From Gnomoniopsis sp. IMI 355080 (lineage: Eukaryota > Ascomycota > Sordariomycetes > Diaporthales > Gnomoniaceae): 64,000 nt of DNA. This document shows positions 1 to 10,583 of this stretch, in pieces (the first letter of the stretch is position 1; each line of letters starts with the position of its first letter). A program made the translations under genes and the position numbers. A model generated the notes under the pieces. That model made no database searches and had not been told where the DNA came from. It saw only the letters and a program-made list of their open reading frames with translations. The DNA lies in contig JAPEVC010000136.1 in the NCBI GenBank assembly GCA_027946555.1, positions 1-64,000 on the forward strand, in the 5' to 3' direction.

Positions 1-84
1 AAGCTATAATACTAATACTGCTATTCCAATAGAAGCTTAATAACTCTTAAGCGAAAGATTGCTTTTCTTATTAACTTAGTCTAA

Positions 85-1670
85 TTATAGTGTTCCCGGA
101 TATATCATGGGCTCTGCGTTCGCCGGCTGTGGCTTTTCAACATCTGTTCTTCCTAGCATTCTGCTCTCCATTCCGAATGAGCTCCCTTCTTCGAAACTCC
201 CGCGCCGTCCCCAATTACGCGGCTGTCTTTTTAGAAACGCTCCTACAGAACCTAAGTAGCCCTCATGCCTCAGGAAGTACGCTTGCTTGGCGCCCTTACT
301 CCAGAACTTGATGGCATACGATAAAGTATTCATGGTCTGTGGATGGCCACGAATGAAACTGCCACCAAAGTAGATGTGCGCCAGGCCATGGATTTGCGAT
401 TGTAGGAAGGCAAGTTGGCCAATGTTGTTCGAGATGGCGTACAGGAGGGATCGGGAGACGTCGGCGGAGGAGAACCGAGCTGCGTCTGCGGGAATTGGTG
501 GGTACGGTTGTGATGTTGAGGATTGTGCTTCTTGTGCGTTCTGGTGTTCTACATCCCCGTTGCTCAGACCGCCCATGTCCTCTGCCTCGTTCTCGGCCTG
601 ACGCTTCATTCGGAACACCTTACCAAATGAACTTGCGATGGCCGTGGCTTTGAGACCGATTTTGCCGTAGTCGGCGCCGTATATATCACCCACCAGCATG
701 TCGACATGGGAATTGTCGCCATGCGCTGCGTTGTCGAGCATCTCGTCGAATGAACGTGCGCCTGTCAACATGCTTAACAAACCCCAGAGAGTACCACCTC
801 CCAGTGACGTGCCACCCACACGCTCATACTTTCGCGGGCCGGACACTTTCAAGAATGATACGCCAGACCCGATGTTTACCAGCAGGTATGGATAGATGTT
901 CTCCTCGGGACTCGCGAAATGCATGGGATCGGTCTCGCTGTAGGTGAAGACCTCCCTTGGAATCTCGGTGATAAAGAAGTCCAGACCTATTATCAAGCAT
1001 TCCATCTCCTCCTCCCTGATGACGTCGGATCCTAAGGCATCCTTGATCTTGTCGTAGTACTTGTACGCGCCACCGCCGGTGGCCATGACGGTGAGCTGAC
1101 CCGGTTTTGAGCCGTTCAATGTCTGTTGTTCCTCCTTGAGATGACGCATGAAAGCGATACAGTCGTCTATCCGGTCGGTCTCGAAGGATGTGAAGTTCAG
1201 GCGGCCGCCAGGTTCTGTTGAAAAGGCTTCGCGCGAGAAATAGACGAGCTTGGCAAGGGATCCGCCGATCTGGGCAGGAATACAGCAAAGTCAGAGCCAT
1301 GCTTGTGAAACATAGGCAAGGGCGAAGCGAGGGCACTACTCACGTCTATCGCGATGTGGCTCACAACGGCAGTGTGATTAGGCAGACGAATATCCTTGGT
1401 CTGATGATGGTCGGGGGAGGCGCGGCCGTTGGCATGATGGGTGGTGGTAAGCCCGCTGGGCGAGGAGGAGCCCTGGTCGACGATGAAGGCACCCTTGACA
1501 TTAATCCTGACGCTGCCTGGGTGGTTGATGGTGCTGTCAATCTCAGCGGTGGTGGTGGCTGTCCTCGGCCTGCCAATCTGTTCAGCCGCTGCGACGGGAT
1601 CTTGTGGCGCCGAAGATGCGCGCCCATCGAGGCCGTCGTGCGAGACCTGCTCCGATATCCTCTCGGTCAT
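85..1670 (-). CDS. Pantothenate kinase (eukaryotic type II PanK)
   Basis: Catalyses ATP-dependent phosphorylation of pantothenate, the first and rate-controlling step of coenzyme A synthesis. Two exons on the minus strand: 1344-1670 and 85-1269, separated by a 74-bp intron (1270-1343, GTGAGT...CAG). The joined product is 503 residues. The N-terminal part carries RINVKGAFIVD and HIRLPNHTAVVSHIAID-like sequence, and the splice junction recreates DIGGSLAKLVYF, the phosphate-binding strand typical of fungal PanK. Later motifs include TGGGAYKYYD, the glutamate-rich EEMECLI segment, NIGSGVSFLKV and the GGTSLGGGTLWGL loop. A low-complexity insert of about 45 residues, rich in Glu, Ser and Gln, interrupts the C-terminal half, as in many filamentous fungi. 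The start is the first in-frame ATG (1668-1670); the frame stays open upstream but only through a TTG. The C-terminal tail of about 50 residues is unlike the conserved core. Confidence 0.93.
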
Positions 1671-2708
1671 GGCGGCGGTGGTTCTGGAGGGCTTGCGGAA
1701 ATATAAACAGGAGGTAGAATAGTCGTAGGGCCACGAACAAGCTTTCTTTCGGGCCGCAAACGACGGGATGTATTGCCTTGCGAGTTGCTCTTCCAAGGCT
1801 GAGGAATTAGCCGAGCTCCGAAATTGCCGTCGCCGAGCTACCTGACATCAAAGAAGTGCGCAAATGAGGAAGATGGCATACCGCCGGCCGTGAGATTTGG
1901 GTTACATGAGCATGGTGAAGCAAGTTTAGGTAGAAAGAGTAGTGCAGCAGGAGCTGAACTGATTGCCCGTGACTTAGATTGCTTCCCGAGGTCGGCTGAG
2001 CGGGTACCGAGACTGTTGTCTTTGTCGGGGTCCGGGGCCGAGGTTCGTTCGTCTCTTGTTAGCTCCGGCCCGGGTGGGCTGTGAGGACGCTAAGGGAAGT
2101 TGCGGGCGTCCCCGTCACTGTTGTGTTCCCTTATCATTATTCTACCCATATAGGCACTTGTAAAAAGGCAGCCAAGCATAATTTCTTTGTTGGAGCTGGT
2201 TGGTTATTGTTACATTGTGTGTGTACGACTTGGCTAGATATAGTATAAGTGTCCAGTATCGACTACTTATGAGTTACTTGACAAAAGAGAGTGTATTTTT
2301 CCTTTTCTTCTTCTTCTCTATCTTCATATGGTTACAGGACCTGTACATATACTGTACATACATGCTGAATCTCATCCACAAACTTCTCAATAGCCGATAC
2401 CGCACTGAATCCTTCAGGGTTCTTTGGTGGTATTCACACAGGCCCTGTCCTCGAACTTCCATTGCAAGCTTCGGACCCGCTCCGTGGCAGAGATTTCCCG
2501 AAAAATCTTTATCAGATCCCCCACTTGGAGACATAACTGTCAGACTGTGTGGGATAAACGTTGTCTGGCCACTGGCCGAACGATCCTTCATCCAGCCCAA
2601 CATTATTGTATTGTACTGTACAGAGGTTTGAAAGTCATATTGGTATAGCTAAAATGAGCGAGCGAGCACGTAAGCCATTACACTCCTCGCCTACAATTCC
2701 CGATCAGC
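1671..2708. other. Intergenic region between PanK promoter side and RGS gene 3' end
   Basis: About 1 kb without a gene I can support. The left part is the 5' flank of the minus-strand pantothenate kinase. The stretch 2200-2640 is AT-richer, with a pyrimidine tract near 2295-2325, and probably holds the 3' untranslated region of the RGS gene. Open frames here have no ATG start or no protein-like composition. Confidence 0.6.
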
Positions 2709-4207
2709 TCAATAAAACTTCCCACCTGGCACGCATACGAAAATGGCCGTTAGAGCCCCCGCTGTCACACCCGCTACCAGCAACGCTTGCACAAAAATGG
2801 TGTCCTGAATACTCCTCAGCGCTGGCTCCTGAATCCATACTTCACGGTCAAACACCTTCCGGACCAAATTTCGCTTCTGGTATTTCACCACCCACGGCTC
2901 GTCCTCGTAGCTATTCGTGCTACCAAAGCTCTCGAAGCTTCCTTTGAACCCATCTCCCTCCTTCTCGGCCCTTAGCTCTACCTCCTCATCCACAAACAGC
3001 TCCCACGGCCGCACGTGTCTGTGGTGCATCCCATGGAGTACAACACACATCCCCTTGATGGCCGCACACAGTGTCGACACTCCGAGAACCATTCCCGCCG
3101 CGGGAACGGCTCTGAACCCTCGTGGAACAGACGAAAGGCAGAGAAGAATGTACGCCATCAGCGAACCAATAATAAGGAACGCCCCCAAGAGGTTGGCAAA
3201 CACCACACGCGCTGGGTTACCATTGCATATGGCCCATCGGATGAAGTTCGGATGTGCCTGCATGCGCAGTGTCTCCTCAATAGAGCGCGCAACTTGTCGA
3301 AAAGCCGTCGGGTGCGTTGTGTGACTCAAGGCGATGAGCAGTTGTTTCCGCTCGCGGGCCGAGAGGTTGAGTTGCCGTGGAGCGCCGTCCATGATATACG
3401 TCGCGATGATGCGGTCGGCCTCTTCACGGAAGGGCTGAATCGTGACTGCTTCTTGTCAGCTAAGTGGTGACTTGTTGAGTCCGGATGATGTTGTACATAC
3501 AAGGGGCCTTGATGCCCGCCGAAGCAAAAGCCTCACTGGCCTGCATCCTGTAGCCCATAGTGTTGCTTCCTCCAAAAGCGGAGTGGACATCACCGTCCGG
3601 AGTCCGCGGTGGTGTCGAGAAGGGGTTCGTCCCCAGCTCAGAAAAGATGGGACTTGGCCGTTCCATGATGAAGCCGGGATCGTTTCCGGCACGGCCCGTG
3701 CTGCCCTTCTTCTCAAAATCTGTACCCTTGAACACAGCCGCCACTGTAGCCGGGTCGCGCTTGAGACCATCGCGGTGCTCTTTTTGCAGCCTGGCAAAGG
3801 ACTCCTCCTGCATCTCCTCCGTCCACTCGGGCGCAAGGACCAAGTCTGCCGTCTTAGCACTGTGGAAACGCGCCACATATGAGCGGTGCCAGAGGAAAAA
3901 TTGCAAGTTCTCAGCCGAGTGCTCGATGTAGATGAGATAGTTCATGAAATCTCTAACTGTACAGGGCTGCAAGAAGTGTCAGTCGCTTATGACGGACCTG
4001 TGAGCCTTAGGAGAGTGAGCATACTGGGCAAGTGCCGCCATCCATGATCCTATCGAAGTTCAATGCTTGTGGAATGCCACCAATGGAAGTATTGGTGCGC
4101 ATCAGCTGCAATGAGTTGTCGCCCGGTGACTCCTCGCATCCTTGCTGGGCCGGCCTGCCAACAGGCTGTTGTGCCGGGCGACGGTAGAGGAGACCGAGAA
4201 AGCCCAT
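2709..4207 (-). CDS. RGS-domain membrane protein, Rax1-like
   Basis: Predicted regulator of G-protein signalling with an N-terminal RGS-like region and C-terminal membrane segments, the architecture of Rax1 (bud-site selection) and its filamentous-fungal homologues. Three exons: 4025-4207, 3501-3966, 2709-3445, with introns of 58 bp (GTATGC) and 55 bp (GTATGT, branch CTGAC). The product is 461 residues. Exon 1 ends in NFDRIMDGGTCP and joins PCTVRDFMNYLIYIEHSAENL, the start of the RGS-like fold; FTIQPFREEADRII spans the second junction. Near the C terminus are three or four hydrophobic stretches (ARVVFANLLGAFLIIGSLMAYILL; MVLGVSTLCAAIKGMCVVL; FVQALLVAGVTAGALTAIFV). I chose the ATG at 4205-4207 because a short MGFLGLLYRRP start is plausible; an upstream start cannot be excluded. 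RGS activity on a specific G-alpha is not shown by the sequence. Confidence 0.85.
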
Positions 4208-7149
4208 ACTGCCGTGGGCTGAGTGCTTCGCGAAATTGCCAAACGAACCACGATGGCTTCCAAACAAAAGAACCAGGAGTGGACGTGGGGGGGGGGGGCA
4301 AGTGTTGTGCGTCGGCAAGTTGCACAAGATGGGATCGTGGTGGTAGAAGGGGCCGATGGAGGTTGATATACCTAGACCGCTGCGCGACATGCACACCAGA
4401 GGAAGCTGTCGGTCTCCCGCAGTTGGCGTGCTGCCGACTCAGGAGGCATCTTGTGAGATGCCTGGACGGTGAAGACAGGCCACTGATAGGTTGCGCAGTG
4501 GTTGGAACCCATGGAGCTTGATTAAGTACATCTAGGGTGTACCTGCTGGTGGATGCTTTTTGGTTAATTAACTGCACCCAGGATCGCCAAGCAATGTGAC
4601 CGTGTACTGTGCATAGTACTTTTCGCCGCTCGTGACTCTAGCATGAAAAAGGCTAGATCATGACCCGGGAAAAAGCGAGTTTGCTGCTCGGCGGACTGGT
4701 AGAGTACTTCACTACCTTGCTGGCATCTCGCTTCGCAGCTCCTTGGGCTCCTCTATTCCCAATGCGGTGGCGACTGCTTTTTCATGTGAAGAGAATGAGA
4801 TAGACATCCGGCAACAGTAATTGAAAACAAGAGGTTGATTTGTGTCTGGCGAAGCTGCGAGCTTCAGCCATCCTTCGCGTATGTACGTGGGCGTATCCAC
4901 CCATTGTGTCGCCTCCACATTGCTTGCCCATACTGGCGGAGCTGGCCGACTGGTTGTTTGGTTCCGACCTCCGATAATGAGCATTCGAGCCCTGGCCCGA
5001 GCTAGCAGGAGGTCGGGGCGGTCGTGATAGTGATTGGCTCAAGTCATTGCATGTGTGAGAAAAGATCGAACGCCGGACTGTGCATTAGTTTCTTTTGCTG
5101 GGAGCCCGGGGAACACGACCAGATCATGAGGGTGTGTGCTTGCTTGGATATTCGTTGTCGAAGGCACAGTACATAGTGATAGGAAATTGCCCGACTGGCC
5201 CAACTGACAGAAGTGTTAAGCCGTCGGATTCGAATCACAGAGGCCTTCCTTGTTGGAGTTCGCGTGGCGTCGTGGCGGCGCTTAGTTCTCGGCTGCGCAG
5301 ATCCGCACGAATTTACTCGGACTGGGTGCTACCTTGTTATCAGCATGCTCGGGAAACCATGATGGCTACGCCCCCATAGCACAAAGTTGCTACGATGTAA
5401 CCAGATCGCGCTGATCAAGGTACCGCCGGACTGGTAATAAACACTAACCCTTGGCCCTGTCCGAGGTCTGTACCATGTACGTAGGCTAAATAACATGGGA
5501 GAGAATAGATTGGCGGACTGGTGGACTGGCGGCCGCTCCTACTGCGGTGGTTCCTGGGGCCTTTCTCCTTTTGGGTTTACTTCTGGAGACGAAATCAACG
5601 TTCCCGGGGAGGTGGTATACTGATGGCTCTGTGGCCTGCGTCTTCCTGGAAGAGTGCATGCCGGGATCTGTCCGTTGCTGCACTTCGGTAATGAGCTGCA
5701 CAGATGTATGCACACAGAGCCTCGGAGAAACATGCTCATGTTCTTGGGAATGACCCTCAGTGGTCTCGTGGTTCCTGAATGATCTTCTTTGGGGAAGAAA
5801 AGACAAGGCTGTTGAGCTCATTCAGATTGGGTGGAGTCCCGAGATTAGGTCCCGTTCGAGATCGAGGCGATGTTACCCGATCTCCACCACGCCGTGGCGC
5901 CGCCAATGCATGGTTTCGCGTTTGTTCCTTGTGCTGCGGGGACCTACTTCTTTTTTCCTGTTCATTCTGGGACCGTCATTGATTACGCAAATCCGAATTA
6001 CCCGAGGCTCTTGAAGCTCATAGGCAGGGGCACACGTGGACTGCGCGAGGTTGTGCCATGTATGCCGACTGGCTAGACTCACCGAGAGCCCGAAGCCTTG
6101 CGAACAGTTCAATCCATAGCACACGCCGTATAATTGCAGGGACTTCATCTGTTCCACTTGGCCAAGCAGATTCACGCAGGGATGGTGCATATCTGATCCT
6201 TCGACCACAAGAGACCGATGAGATTTCCATGCGGGCATGCCCAGAAAACACCTATTTTTCTTTAGTTCCTAATTCCACTTCCAGGAAAACTGCCTGACTC
6301 TCCCGAACTTCATCGGACGTGCCAAGATACTGGGTAAATGTCGGCATGCTGCTTGCTCCTCAATGGAAGGCATCTTTGAGTTACAGTGATTTCCTCTGTG
6401 TATCTTGTAGCGACCACGAAACTATACGAGCAAAAGCTTCTGCAACTTCGAAAGGTTACTGCTACAAACTGCAGTCACTACATTACCCAAGAGGCAATGT
6501 ATTAATAGACAACACCCCGGGACGGGGAACATAGGGTGTGACGTTCAGTCTGGGTTGGTGCCTCATCCATCATTCTGCGTGTCTGAATCGCTCTTCTATA
6601 CTGCCGTCCTCCTCGGTCGGTCTGGATACCACGCACGGGCTTGCATGTGGCCATGCCCTAACCTTCAAGAGCAAGATTACACGAGAGGCAATGCATTTGT
6701 ATACAATGTGATGCATAGGAGGAGAAAAGCTGAAGTCGGCCAGCTTCTTGACCCTCACCACATAGCGGATCCTAAACTTTGACAACATTGTCCATTTCTT
6801 TGTCTTCGGTCTGATTGACAAAGTACACCGTCGTAACCGTTCAAGGGTTTGCCCTAAGAAGGCGGAATATTCTTCTTCAGAATTGAGTCGTGCAAGGGCT
6901 CAACCGACAAACTGTAATTTGACGACGACAAGGAACCAGCCATGCTCGTCTTCAGGCAGGTAAGCAGCAGCAGCCTGGGCACATACTTGGGGTCCTGGCC
7001 CGTTCAAGTCACCCTCTGTACCACTCAAGCAACTCACCGAGAGCATCCCGTTCGTTTGCCGCTGAGGTGACGGGCCGATTGGAAGAATTTATCAACCAGA
7101 ACAATGAGCTTTGATCTAATCCAAAGCGGATTACAGCTTCGTGTGAAAG
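4208..7149. other. Gene-poor region, 2.9 kb
   Basis: I see no gene here. Open frames of 60-120 codons occur on both strands, but none shows domain-like sequence, compatible splice sites or a recognisable family. Two loosely similar segments occur near 6480-6515 and 6670-6715, sharing a GAGGCAATG core followed by AT-rich sequence; they may be a decayed local duplication. Together with the amidase relic to its right, the region looks like degraded accessory DNA. Confidence 0.5.
4287..4298. repeat. Homopolymer run of 12 G
   Basis: Twelve consecutive G on the plus strand (C on the minus strand), 80-91 bp upstream of the chosen RGS start codon, so in its likely promoter or 5' leader. Such runs are prone to length change and to sequencing error. 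Confidence 0.8.
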
Positions 7150-8450
7150 ATGGGGCCGCGCGGAGAACAGATCGTTTCTCTTCCAAACTTGTCTTCTCTC
7201 TTCTGTATGCCCATTGTAGTCAAAGATAATTACGATGCCATGCCATTGAACACGACCAGTTCGTGCCCCGCTGCAGCTGCGAATAATTCCATCGAAGACT
7301 CGCCGACCGTCAAAGCGATTCAGGATGCAGGTGCCATCATCCTCGGCAAGACGAACCTGCACGAGCTGGCCCTCGAAGTCCTGAGCGTGTCCTCACTGGG
7401 CGGACAAACCCACAATCCATACGACCCAAAATGCACGTCCGGCGGCAGCAGTGACGGGTCTGGAGCCGCAGTGGCCGCTAGCTTTACGGTGTTCGCCACG
7501 GGCACAGATACTGTGCATAGCTTGCGAAACCCTGCGGCGTCGAACTCACTGGTCACTGTCCGGCCGACGCGAGGGCTCATTACAAGGGCTGGGGTAATCC
7601 CCATCAGCTTTACGCAGGATACGATTAGGGCGATGGGGAGGACGGTGAAGTATTTGGCAAGGGCGCTGACGGCCATGACGTGCGTGGTCATGATGCGTGA
7701 GACAATGCGACGGGCGACATTCCGGTTGGTGTTGTAGGAACGGACTATGGTGCTGCGTTAAGGAGACGACACCGGTCAACGAGGCGATGCCAGACGTGGT
7801 GAGCAGCAAGCGACAGGGTGCAGGAGTGGAAGTTGTTGACATTACAGACATCTTTTACAAAGCCACAGCCATAAGCGCAGCTTTGATTGCTCAGCCTTTC
7901 CAGTACCGCGAGGGGTTGAACGGCTATCTGGTTTGGCCGGGCCGAACTTGACAGGGTCAGACTCGCCAGGTTCGAAGAGCCGTACACGAGTCGGAAGTTC
8001 CTCGTGATTCCTGCGCAGTATGGCTTCATCAGCAGCTCAATCATCTTTTCTACTTCCAACGACACCTACTTTACCGCCCAGTGCGGGATTCAAAATTCTA
8101 CCAGCGCGATGCGGGCGACCTCCTCTACATACAAGCTTGACGCATTTATCTACCCTGAGCAAGAAACCTCGTAGTCAAAGTGGGTTCGCCATCACAGAGC
8201 GGGAGGGATGGGATACTCACGGCATTGACGGGGTCTCTGGTAGTGGTAATCCAGGCTGGGTTTTCACACCCAAGCGAGGAGCCAGCGGTGGGTGTGCCGA
8301 TGGGCATGGGGATATGGGGGCTTGCATGGTCCGAAGGCAGGTTGCTGAGCATTATGCAGGCAGTGAGCGAGCTGGCTCCGGTGAGGAGAAGCCCAGCTTT
8401 GCAAATGGGACGGTGGACGTCCCGGCGGAAGGATACGAGAGTGTGCTAAG
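7150..8450 (+). pseudogene. Amidase-signature family pseudogene
   Basis: Remnant of an amidase-signature hydrolase, read only by switching frames. The segment 7150-7737 contains MPIVVKDNYD (with the family's catalytic Lys), DAGAIILGKTNLHEL, the Ser/Gly-rich GGSSDGSGAAVAASF and GTDTVHSLRNPA with the expected nucleophile Ser. The segment 7770-7950 continues in another frame with EVVDITDIFYKATAI. The segment around 8130-8170 (KLDAFIYPEQE) meets a stop, and 8180-8449 in a further frame gives the C-terminal part (AGFSHPSEE, GVPMGMGIWGLAWSEGRLL). At least three frame changes are needed, and the N-terminal ~100 residues usual for the family are not recognisable. Ordinary introns do not explain the breaks, because conserved residues continue directly across them. 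Damage is mainly by indels rather than C-to-T changes, so RIP is not the obvious cause. Boundaries are approximate. Confidence 0.8.
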
Positions 8451-9071
8451 ACCGACGCCGAAAAACAACATACCGCAGGAATACCATGTTGGAAGGCTTT
8501 ACCTGTAAAAAGTAAGTGGGTATAGAAAACCTGTCCTGAGTTGTCCTGTCTGGCCGGATAATCAGGCATAACATGTACCGGCTTCCGTCCCCCACACTGA
8601 CAAGTGTAGCGTCCATCGACACGGAAATGGAGAGAGTGAGGTGGTGGCCTGGTAGAAGTAAGAAAGCAATGTGTCGCCGCCGCCGCCATGGAACCCTAAG
8701 CAGCGGGAAGAAAATTAGACGAACGTCTCTCTCTGTTGCCGAGGTGACATGTACTAAACGACCAACAGCCAGTGAGGAACCACTCCAAGGTGATTAGTAT
8801 GAAGAGGTTTCAACGCCCGCCCGCCTCTAATTCATAACACAGCGTATCTCTCTCTAGTGGATGATGGTGTAAGGTGGGTGTGCAGGGGTGTAAGCTGTTT
8901 GCCTGCCAAGCACCCCACCCCCACCCCCCGGTCGTAGCTCCACACAGCTGTCTGGATGGGGAAGGAATGACATAAGGTGCAACTCAATTTCAACGTCCTC
9001 CGTTTGTTCTTTGCGATGTGTTTGAGGCAGCTCACCACCACAGTCCACCGCAACCAAACCCATCGCCCATC
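8451..9071. other. Intergenic region before fmp46-like gene
   Basis: About 620 bp. No gene seen. The right part is the 5' flank of the small mitochondrial redox gene and contains a C-rich tract near 8920-8935. Confidence 0.5.
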
Positions 9072-9635
9072 ATGTTCGGCTTTGTAAGTCTCGAGATCTG
9101 TCTTGAACACCGTTCTGTTACTGTGACGAGCCTATGAAGCTAACTTCCCCGGCTCCTCGACCAGCGCAAAACCAAGGACATTGTCACCCTCTTCCACAAG
9201 GCCAGCTCGCCAGCTTCCACACGAGTTGCTACCCTCCTAAAGCAGGCCTCCGCAAATGCTAGCGAACATGCTACCGAAGACCAAGCCAGCGACCACTCCT
9301 CCCAGACCCCAGCCCACCGCCCCGAATTCGAACTGAACATCACCGAGGACCCGCCCACCACCGACCAGGTGCAGACAATCCTGGAATACGTGGGCAAGGG
9401 CGGTATCTCCTCTATAATCAAGGGCGCCTCATCCCAGGACGAGGCATTGAAGCTGTTCAAGCAGAGTGTTGACAATTTCCAGCGCCCAGTAGTACGTGCA
9501 CTTCCTGTCATTACATGGGTACCGACCCCAAAAGACTGACAGAAGTAACAGACGGTGGACTGGAACAACGGGAAGGCCATTGCTGGTGCTGACGAGTCCA
9601 AGATCCTCAAGCTACTTAGCCAGCTTCCAAAATGA
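9072..9635 (+). CDS. Fmp46-like putative mitochondrial redox protein (DUF1687 family)
   Basis: Small thioredoxin-fold-like protein related to yeast Fmp46, a putative mitochondrial redox protein. Three exons: 9072-9083 (only four codons, MFGF), 9165-9491 and 9552-9635. Introns are 81 bp (GTAAGT...CCAG) and 60 bp (GTACGT...CTGAC...ACAG). The product is 140 residues. Exon 2 opens RKTKDIVTLFHKASSPAS and later carries EFELNITEDPPTTDQVQTIL and GGISSIIKGASSQDEA. Exon 3 gives TVDWNNGKAIAGADESKILKLL, the conserved C-terminal strand-helix with WNNGKA. The tiny first exon hides this gene from simple ORF searches. The family assignment rests on the TVDWNNGKA and KGASS-type motifs and total length; the biochemical activity is not established. 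Only the plus strand is coding here, although a long open frame runs antisense to it. Confidence 0.82.
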
Positions 9636-10583
9636 TGACTCGGTAGTTTCTTGGTGAAACGCTACAATATGATATTCTACTCTTCTGCATTCTCTTGTTC
9701 TACGCATTGTCTTGTGAAAATCATCTCTCTGGATTCCTGACATTGGGCTTGTTATTTCTCCCCACCAGCCTCTCACCGTTTTTGAGATTTTTGCCGAGCG
9801 CCTTGTCCATCGGAACTGTTGGTCTGCCTCCTTCAGACACAGTCTCTCACACACTTCCTTTGGGTTTTTTTGATATAACACACGGCAGCAGTGCCTAGTC
9901 TATAGCCTCAAAGGCCCTGTCCAATGCCAAGCTGGCAGACAAGCATCTCGAGGTGAGAACTCGGTGAAAGTGTGAGACCCCAACCAACAAAGCAAAGGGA
10001 GGTTCTGAATGACTGCTTGGAGGGAGGTTACCCCCATCAAATCACGTCTTACACATACTTCATCTGCTTGAGCAAGTATGTGGAGAGGGAATTTGGCAGC
10101 GAGCTCTGGCATTCTCCTTCTGGCAGCAGGTGAGACTCAGATGCTCCCTTCTGCCCAAGGTGCTGTGATCTGCTGCCTCTCAACGAGAGCTTGTAGGGCC
10201 ACAGTCATCGCCTGGTAGTTTCTTGGGTAGTCTTTTCTTCTGTGGGGCTGTATTATAGCAACTGAAGCAGGAGTTAGTTTTGATTGTGCAGCCTTCTCTG
10301 TCATTCATGCAACTAAATTCCTGCACACAGCAACCCATATATCAATCCAGTTTGCGACCCACGCTTCTTCGAAACCCCAACAACAAACAGCTTTTGTGCA
10401 CCTTTCCTGTTGTTTGATCCATCTGGACAAATCCAACAGTGTCTTCCTTTCCCCCTTATTGTTGCATCACCGTCACCTTTGTTGTTTGCTGCAAGTCAAT
10501 TCCTCCACCCAACTTCAGCTGACCCCTTCGTCTCTACCTTTTCCTCTCCCTCTTCCAGCACATCTCAACGCATCGCGTTAGAG
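9636..10583. promoter_or_regulatory. Promoter and long pyrimidine-rich leader of the RRM-like gene
   Basis: About 950 bp between the fmp46-like stop and the next ATG. The last 150 bp (about 10430-10580) are strongly C/T-rich, as is common just upstream of start codons of expressed genes in filamentous fungi. The frame is open upstream of the ATG to about 10410 but only from a TTG, so I treat this as untranslated leader. Confidence 0.55.

Noticed and set aside
2200..2631. 143-codon plus-strand frame with hydrophobic stretch
   Set aside because: Starts with TTG; the hydrophobic part comes from an AT- and T-rich tract in the 3' flank of the RGS gene.
5160..5245. Possible tRNA (B-box-like GGATTCGAATC)
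   Set aside because: No A box at the right distance and no complementary acceptor stem around it.
5486..5821. 111-codon minus-strand ATG frame
   Set aside because: Composition is not protein-like, no conserved motif, and it lies in otherwise decayed sequence.
9140..9610. 156-codon minus-strand open frame
   Set aside because: It is antisense to exons 2-3 of the fmp46-like gene, which has consensus introns and family motifs.
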